From positions 1 through 9,125 of the forward strand of contig JBBREK010000172.1 of the NCBI GenBank assembly GCA_038203025.1: a DNA stretch of 9,125 bases. The letters run 5' to 3'. Positions within the stretch are counted from its first letter, which is position 1; each line of letters begins with the position of its first letter. This DNA comes from UBA11346 sp038203025 (GTDB lineage: Bacteria; Planctomycetota; UBA11346). Position numbers and translations under genes: made by a program. This document shows positions 1-4,140 of the stretch, piece after piece. A model generated the notes under the pieces. It worked only from the letters and a program-made list of their open reading frames with translations. It ran no database searches and was not told the origin of the DNA.

Positions 1-872
1 GGATCGGAAAGGGGGTTGATGGCGCAGCCGAGGAACGGACGTGGGGCCTTGGCGACCTCCTCGCCGGTGTGATGGATGCGGCTACGTTCACGCAGATGCC
101 GGGCCTCGTAGAGCATCAGGGACGAGTCGAGGTCGTAGACCGGCTTGACCATCGGGCGTCCCACCCGCCAGTCGCCAGTCAGGCAGAGCAGGTTGTGGAT
201 CTGCGCCTGGGCCAGGGTGAACAGCTCGCCGGCGAAGGTGGTGCGGGTGCAGTCGCGGGCGGTGACCTGGGCGACGGCCTCGATACCGGCGGCCTGCAAC
301 TCGCGCGCGACGACGTTGCTGGGTAGCGAGGGATGGCCACTGAGATAGGCGGTGGCGTTGACCGCATCGAAGCGTCCACACAGAGTCTTGGCCTCGCGCA
401 GCACGCGGGTGAGGTCACCGCCGCGTGGGGCGCGTACCTCGGTGGTCACGGCGAAGCGTCCGGCGCGCAGGGCTGCCTCCAGACGTGAGGCAGTGCGCGG
501 CTCGCCATCGGCCCACCCGGCGCTGGTAAGCGCGGGCAGGGGGTCACGACACCCCTTGTCGGCACCGGTGCAGGCGTTGACCAGGCTGGCGGTGGCAACC
601 AAGGCGTGATCGATGGCCGGCATGATCGGGGCCGCTTCCGCTCGGCCGGCATGGCGTCGGGCGTGGATGCGCACGTGGATGCAGGGGCGGTCGGGATGCA
701 CTTCGCAGTGACCGCCCAGTGTTCCGCCGCACGGACCATTGCGCAGGCCCTTGGGGCAACGCATCGGGCAGGTCATGGCGTTGGCCCGCAGCACGCACTG
801 GCCACAGGCCCGGCAGCCGAACACCAGGCCCTTGAGGAAGACTTCGCTGCGCTCGATGAGGTTGGTGATCAC
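1..872 (-). CDS. metF: MetV-type zinc/cysteine domain fused to methylenetetrahydrofolate reductase (partial, runs off left edge)
   Basis: Reduces 5,10-methylene-THF to 5-methyl-THF in the cytoplasm, for methionine synthesis or C1 metabolism. I translated 290 codons from the GTG at 872-870 without a stop; an in-frame TAG (884-882) lies just upstream, so the start is well bounded. Residues 1-75 form a Cys-rich module (GCRACGQCV, TCPMRCPKGLRNGPCGG, then HCEV and PCI; Cys 20, 23, 26, 35, 39, 48, 56, 64). This matches the MTHFR C-terminal/MetV family (PF12225), here placed at the N-terminus. After a linker, residues ~135-290 show MetF TIM-barrel features: E145 in TTEVRAP (equivalent to E. coli Glu28), QVTARDCTR (202-210) and CLTGDW (230-235, with D234 equivalent to Asp120). 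About half of the MetF domain lies beyond the edge. The start has no good Shine-Dalgarno; a TAGCAT element 6 nt upstream suggests a leaderless mRNA. It follows the PA14 gene by 79 bp on the same strand. Family call firm; the cofactor and partner are unknown. Confidence 0.9.
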   Translation of the reverse strand, partial: MITNLIERSEVFLKGLVFGCRACGQCVLRANAMTCPMRCPKGLRNGPCGGTLGGHCEVHPDRPCIHVRIHARRHAGRAEAAPIMPAIDHALVATASLVNACTGADKGCRDPLPALTSAGWADGEPRTASRLEAALRAGRFAVTTEVRAPRGGDLTRVLREAKTLCGRFDAVNATAYLSGHPSLPSNVVARELQAAGIEAVAQVTARDCTRTTFAGELFTLAQAQIHNLLCLTGDWRVGRPMVKPVYDLDSSLMLYEARHLRERSRIHHTGEEVAKAPRPFLGCAINPLSD

Positions 873-878
873 GCCGGC

Positions 879-884
879 ATGCTA
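879..884 (-). promoter_or_regulatory. Putative -10 element (TAGCAT) of the MetV-MetF gene
   Basis: TAGCAT on the minus strand ends 6 nt before the GTG at 872, so transcription would begin about at the start codon. The same hexamer lies in the same position before the gene at 6985. No convincing -35 is seen 16-18 bp upstream, where the sequence is a G-run and ACGCCG. The remainder of 873-951 contains only a short direct repeat (TACGCCGA, two copies) and no clear terminator for the preceding gene. Confidence 0.35.
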
Positions 885-951
885 GGTCGGCGTATTCCCC
901 CCTCGCTGGCAGTTCACGCCGCGGGCTGGCATTCGGCGTAGGGTGGCTGCC

Positions 952-2418
952 TCAGCGCGGCTTCATCGCCGGCTTGGGTTTCTCCCGGCCGTCATGCCAC
1001 CAGGCGGCGTCCGGCACGATTGAGCGGCGGATGCCCGGCCCCTCGTACTGCACCTTCAGGCCCTGGCCGCCCGTGCCTTGGAAGTAGAGCACCATCACCT
1101 GGTGCAGGCCTTCGCGCAGGCCGATCTCGCCATGCCGGTAGATCACGCCATGGCTGTCATCATTGTTGACCACGGTCTGATCGCCGAGGAGCAACCGACT
1201 GCCGTCGTCGCTGCCGAGGTAGAAGGTGTAGACGCCGTCTGCCGGCACATCGATGAAGCCGGTGAAGCGCAGGCCGAAGTTCTCGCGGATCGCCGGCATA
1301 TCCGGATGGTCAGGTCCCATCTCCAGGTCCGGGGCGTACCATAGGCCGGTGAACAGCGGATCGCCCAGGCTGTCGAAGTCCGGCAGCTTGCCCCAGCGGC
1401 CCTGGAACAGCTCGAAGCGCAGGCCGTGCTCGCGCTTCGAGGGACGATCCACCGATTTCAGCTTCACCTCGTTGAACTCTCGTTCCAGTGTCGCGGTGCG
1501 GCTGCCTGCCTTGTCGGCAGCGTACACCTTCAGGGTCGAGTGGCTGCGGATCAGCACCGGACCCTGGTATGGCCGGCCGTCGCGGCCGGCGGGATCCTTG
1601 CCGTTGAGTGAGTACTTGATCTCGTAGACCGCCTCTGGGTCGGCACGCCGCAAGCGGATCGGCACCATGGTCTCGCCCGCGAAGGTGCCGCCGCGCACTA
1701 CGATCTGTAGCGGTGCCTTGGCCATCAGCTCGCCCAGGGCCTGGGCAATGTGTTCGGCGGCGAAGCGATGGCCGGCCGCGGTCAGGGCCCAGTGCTTCCC
1801 GGCATCCTGGATGCTGAACACCCCGTCCGGTTTGTCGGTTGCGTTGAGTGTCGCTAGTTCGGAGGTGGCGGCTGCGCGCAGGTCGCACAGCTGCACTCCG
1901 GTCTGCGTCGCGACGTTGCGCACCACTTCTGCATAGGCATCGAGCTGCTGGTCGAGGGGATTGCCGGTCTTCTTGTCGCCGCAGGGCATCGGCGTGGCCA
2001 GTACCACGAGCGTGTTCTTGGCCACAAGCGCCTTGATCGCGAGCAGCAGCGACTGCTCGAACGCCGGGGCGTCGACTGGTTTCTCGACCTGGGCGTCGGT
2101 GGCTCCGGCAACGATGACCGCGACCTCGACCGAGCTGTCGGCAAGCCAGACGTCGGTCCAGCCTGCCAGGTCGGCGACACGGTAGCCGCTGATCCAGCGG
2201 CCGGACAGCTGCAGGTCATCGCGCAGGCCGGGTAGCGCCCCGCAGAGCTGATCCATCCAAGCGGTGGCACCGGCGAAACCGCGGTGATCGCCGAAGAAGA
2301 ACACCTGATCGCCGCGGTCCCAGCGGGTACCGGGGGCGACGGCAGAGGCGAAGGGGCTGTCGCTGGCGGCGAGCAGACAGCACAGAGCCAGACAGGCGAA
2401 AGCATGGAATGGGCGCAT
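952..2418 (-). CDS. Secreted SGNH-fold (probably degenerate) protein with chitobiase-C-like and PA14 domains
   Basis: 488 residues. Residues 1-26 look like a signal peptide (hydrophobic FACLALCCLLAA, possible cut after ASA), so it is exported. Residues 36-230 follow the SGNH/GDSL hydrolase layout: block I is FFFGDH (41-45), block II keeps Gly in ISGYRVADL (76-84), block III is VAGATD (103-108), block V is near DAGKH (205-209) followed by LTAAGHRFAAEHI. The nucleophile Ser of GDS is His45, the Asn of GxND is Thr, and the Asp-His spacing is one residue longer than DxxH, so hydrolase activity is doubtful. Residues ~253-318 resemble the chitobiase/hexosaminidase C-terminal domain (YSLNGKDP ... 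GPVLIRSHSTLKVYA). Residues ~331-472 are a PA14 domain (GSDDGSRLLLGDQ at 402-414), a probable carbohydrate- or surface-binding module. AAGGA lies 9 nt before the ATG. Divergent from ugd. Domain calls strong for PA14, good for SGNH; the substrate is unknown. Confidence 0.88.
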   Translation of the reverse strand: MRPFHAFACLALCCLLAASDSPFASAVAPGTRWDRGDQVFFFGDHRGFAGATAWMDQLCGALPGLRDDLQLSGRWISGYRVADLAGWTDVWLADSSVEVAVIVAGATDAQVEKPVDAPAFEQSLLLAIKALVAKNTLVVLATPMPCGDKKTGNPLDQQLDAYAEVVRNVATQTGVQLCDLRAAATSELATLNATDKPDGVFSIQDAGKHWALTAAGHRFAAEHIAQALGELMAKAPLQIVVRGGTFAGETMVPIRLRRADPEAVYEIKYSLNGKDPAGRDGRPYQGPVLIRSHSTLKVYAADKAGSRTATLEREFNEVKLKSVDRPSKREHGLRFELFQGRWGKLPDFDSLGDPLFTGLWYAPDLEMGPDHPDMPAIRENFGLRFTGFIDVPADGVYTFYLGSDDGSRLLLGDQTVVNNDDSHGVIYRHGEIGLREGLHQVMVLYFQGTGGQGLKVQYEGPGIRRSIVPDAAWWHDGREKPKPAMKPR

Positions 2419-2427
2419 ACGTACGGG

Positions 2428-2456
2428 TCCTTAGCACGGGCTGGCGAGCAGACCAA
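2428..2456 (-). promoter_or_regulatory. Putative promoter of the SGNH/PA14 gene
   Basis: Reading the minus strand, TTGGTC (2456-2451) is followed after 17 bp by TAAGGA (2433-2428), which is preceded by GTGC as in other start regions of the window. The TAAGGA overlaps the AAGGA that would otherwise be the ribosome binding site of the gene starting at 2418, so one of the two readings may be coincidence. Spacing is ideal but the hexamers match consensus only in part. Confidence 0.35.
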
Positions 2457-2461
2457 GCGGC

Positions 2462-2482
2462 AACTCCGTTCTGCCCGGAGTT
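2462..2482. repeat. Perfect inverted repeat between divergent genes (operator candidate)
   Basis: AACTCCG (2462-2468) and CGGAGTT (2476-2482) are exact reverse complements separated by 7 nt. The site lies between the two putative divergent promoters, upstream of the -35 position on both sides. GTTCTG also occurs twice in direct orientation here (2468-2473 and 2480-2485). It could bind a dimeric regulator affecting both genes, or form a small hairpin. No regulator can be assigned. Confidence 0.5.
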
Positions 2483-2504
2483 CTGGGCTTGAGGACGGAC
2501 CAGT

Positions 2505-2512
2505 GCTACCAT
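2505..2512 (+). promoter_or_regulatory. Putative extended -10 of ugd (GCTACCAT context)
   Basis: GTGCTACCAT places a TG one base before TACCAT (2507-2512), resembling an extended -10 element. Predicted transcription would start near 2518-2520, just before the ribosome binding site at 2521-2526, giving a leader of about 14 nt. No good -35 is present at the matching distance (TGGGCT at 2484-2489). Confidence 0.4.
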
Positions 2513-2520
2513 GCTTGACC

Positions 2521-2526
2521 CAGGAG
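2521..2526 (+). promoter_or_regulatory. Ribosome binding site that decides the ugd start
   Basis: CAGGAG sits 6 nt before the ATG at 2533. It fixes the start there rather than at an in-frame ATG at 2284, which would add 83 residues unrelated to the family and overlap the divergent PA14 gene. Confidence 0.8.
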
Positions 2527-2532
2527 AACTGC

Positions 2533-3882
2533 ATGCGCATCGCAATCTTTGGCACGGGTTACGTCGGCCTCGTCACGGGCACCTGCTTCGCGGAGATGGG
2601 TAATGACGTCACCTGCATTGACGTGGATGCGGCCAAGGTCGAGCGCCTACGGCGCGGCGAGAGTCCGATCTACGAACCAGGTCTGAATGAACTGCTGGCC
2701 GACAACATCCATCACGGCCGGCTGGTCTTCTCGACCGTCGCCCCCGAGGGTCTGAAGGACGCCGAGGTGGCCTTCATCTGCGTCGGCACGCCGATGAGCG
2801 ACGACGGCCACGCCGACCTGCGCTACGTCGAAAGCGCGGCGCGCGACATCGGCCGACATCTCACCGCCCATGTCCTGGTGGTAGACAAGAGCACCGTCCC
2901 GGTCGGCACCGCCGACAAGGTGCGTGGCTGGATCGCCGATGAGTTGCAGCGCCGTGCCGCCGTCATTCCCTTCGATGTCGCCAGCAATCCTGAGTTCCTC
3001 AAGGAGGGCAGCGCGGTCGAGGACTTCATGAAGCCGGACCGCGTGGTCGTCGGCGTCGATTCACCCAAGGCCGCCGCGCTGCTGCATGAGTTGTACGCGC
3101 CGTTCATTCGCAACGGTCTGCGCTTCTACACCATGGACATCCGCAGCGCCGAGATGACCAAGTACGCCGCCAATTCCATGCTGGCGACCAATATCAGCTT
3201 CATCAACGAGATCGCCAACATCTGTGAGCGGGTCGGCGCCGACGTCCGCCAAGTGCGCCTTGGGGTCGGGGCTGACAGCCGCATCGGCCTGCAGTTTCTG
3301 CATCCCGGTTGCGGCTACGGCGGCTCGTGCTTCCCCAAGGATGTGCGTGCCCTGGCGCGCACCGCCGAGGAACACGGCTACCAGCCGCGCATCCTCGATG
3401 CCGTCGATCAGGTCAACAAAGACCAGTTGTGCATCGTCCAACGCAAGCTGACTGCCTGGTGCGAGCTGAAGAACCGGCCGATGGCTGGTCTCACCGTGGC
3501 AGTGTGGGGCCTGGCCTTCAAGCCCAACACCGACGATGTGCGGGAGGCCCCAGCCATCGGATTGATCCGCGATCTGATCGCTGCCGGCGCAACGGTGCGG
3601 GCGTACGATCCTAAGGCGACGCACGAGGCGCAACGGGCCCTTGGCCCACTTCCTCGCCTGACCTACCATCCGGAGATGCACGAGGCGACCCAGGGCGCCG
3701 ACGTGCTCTGCCTGATGACCGAATGGCGGCCGTTCCGGCGCCCGGACTTCCGCAAGCTGGCCCAGCAACTCACTGGCAAGGCCGTCTTCGATGGTCGCAA
3801 CCAGTACGATGACGTGCGTTGCCGCGAATTCGGCCTCGATGTGTATCCGGTCGGAGTGCCAACGGCACTAGAGCGCGGCTGA
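2533..3882 (+). CDS. ugd: UDP-glucose 6-dehydrogenase
   Basis: Oxidises UDP-glucose to UDP-glucuronate with two NAD+ (EC 1.1.1.22), in the cytoplasm, supplying precursors for exopolysaccharide, capsule or LPS sugars. The 449 residues match the usual family length. The N-terminal Rossmann domain starts with FGTGYVGLVTG (6-16); FICVGTP (81-87) and DKSTVPVGT (118-126) follow. The substrate-binding segment is NPEFLKEGSAVEDFMKPDR (152-170) with K157; EMTKYAANSML (207-217) carries the conserved Lys210 and Asn214. The catalytic Cys is C266 in GCGYGGSCFPKD (259-270). The C-terminal domain contains WGLAFKPNTDDVREAP (325-340). All key residues are present, so the enzyme should be active. Members of the UDP-glucose/GDP-mannose dehydrogenase family are similar, but the motifs and length favour Ugd. 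It is not flanked by other polysaccharide genes here and appears to be monocistronic. Confidence 0.96.
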   Translation: MRIAIFGTGYVGLVTGTCFAEMGNDVTCIDVDAAKVERLRRGESPIYEPGLNELLADNIHHGRLVFSTVAPEGLKDAEVAFICVGTPMSDDGHADLRYVESAARDIGRHLTAHVLVVDKSTVPVGTADKVRGWIADELQRRAAVIPFDVASNPEFLKEGSAVEDFMKPDRVVVGVDSPKAAALLHELYAPFIRNGLRFYTMDIRSAEMTKYAANSMLATNISFINEIANICERVGADVRQVRLGVGADSRIGLQFLHPGCGYGGSCFPKDVRALARTAEEHGYQPRILDAVDQVNKDQLCIVQRKLTAWCELKNRPMAGLTVAVWGLAFKPNTDDVREAPAIGLIRDLIAAGATVRAYDPKATHEAQRALGPLPRLTYHPEMHEATQGADVLCLMTEWRPFRRPDFRKLAQQLTGKAVFDGRNQYDDVRCREFGLDVYPVGVPTALERG

Positions 3883-3901
3883 AGGGACGTCGCCTGGGAC
3901 G

Positions 3902-3977
3902 GCGCGCCGCTGGCGCGCTCGAACGAGGGCGGGTCCGCCCATTGCCCCTGGCGCGCGAGCCGCGCGCAGTCCCAGGG
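3902..3977. terminator. Cluster of three GC-rich hairpins downstream of ugd
   Basis: Starting 20 nt after the ugd stop: (1) GCGCGCC-GCT-GGCGCGC, a perfect 7-bp stem at 3902-3918; (2) GGGCG-GGTC-CGCCC at 3927-3940; (3) CCCTGG + CGCGCG (3946-3957), loop AGC, then CGCGCG (3961-3966), a CAGTC bulge and CCAGGG (3972-3977). None is followed by a T-run, so these are not canonical intrinsic terminators; they may block 3' exonucleases or act with Rho. GCATTGCCC-like sequence flanks the third hairpin on both sides. Confidence 0.4.
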
Positions 3978-3987
3978 TGCATTGCCC

Positions 3988-4016
3988 TTGAACTTCCGTC
4001 ATACAGCTTGCTTAAC
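3988..4016 (+). promoter_or_regulatory. Possible promoter of the DEAD-box helicase gene
   Basis: TTGAAC (3988-3993) is followed after 17 bp by CTTAAC (4011-4016), in the only AT-richer patch of the intergenic region. The -35 is good, the -10 weak; a TG one base before TTAACG gives an extended -10 reading with an 18-bp spacer. If used, the helicase mRNA would have a leader of roughly 118 nt. Confidence 0.35.
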
Positions 4017-4054
4017 GGACCCGGGTTCATCTGATCCTTCATCCTTTCGGCTAG

Positions 4055-4110
4055 GGCCGTGCGCAGCGTGCGCGTGGCCGGCCGACCGGGTGGCGCGCGG
4101 CTCGGGCCGC
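4055..4110 (+). promoter_or_regulatory. Structured 5' leader of the helicase gene
   Basis: Two hairpins lie in the probable leader. The first spans 4055-4079: GGCCGTGCGCA, loop GCG, TGCGCGTGGCC, an 11-bp stem counting two G-U pairs. The second is GCGGC-TCGG-GCCGC at 4097-4110. The ribosome binding site (AGGGA, 4131-4135) and the ATG at 4141 are about 20-30 nt downstream. A stable structure ahead of an RNA helicase gene suggests translation or mRNA stability could respond to helicase level or temperature, but this is inference. No known riboswitch pattern was recognised. Confidence 0.4.
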
Positions 4111-4140
4111 AGCGCCCCGCTTTGACAACCAGGGATTCAC

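Noticed and set aside
2379..2418. Lipoprotein signal in the PA14 protein (LALC)
   Set aside because: The residue before Cys is Leu, not Gly/Ala/Ser, so it does not fit a lipobox; an ordinary signal peptide is more likely.
2284..2532. N-terminal extension of ugd to an ATG at 2284
   Set aside because: The extra 83 residues lie over the divergent PA14 gene, resemble nothing in the family, and a perfect ribosome binding site with ATG exists at 2533.
3819..4034. 71-codon plus-strand frame after ugd
   Set aside because: It overlaps the ugd end, consists of Arg/Ala-rich sequence over hairpins, and has no ribosome binding site.
4122..4127. Consensus TTGACA before the helicase start
   Set aside because: The matching -10 would fall inside the coding region after the ATG at 4141, and no -10-like hexamer is present there.
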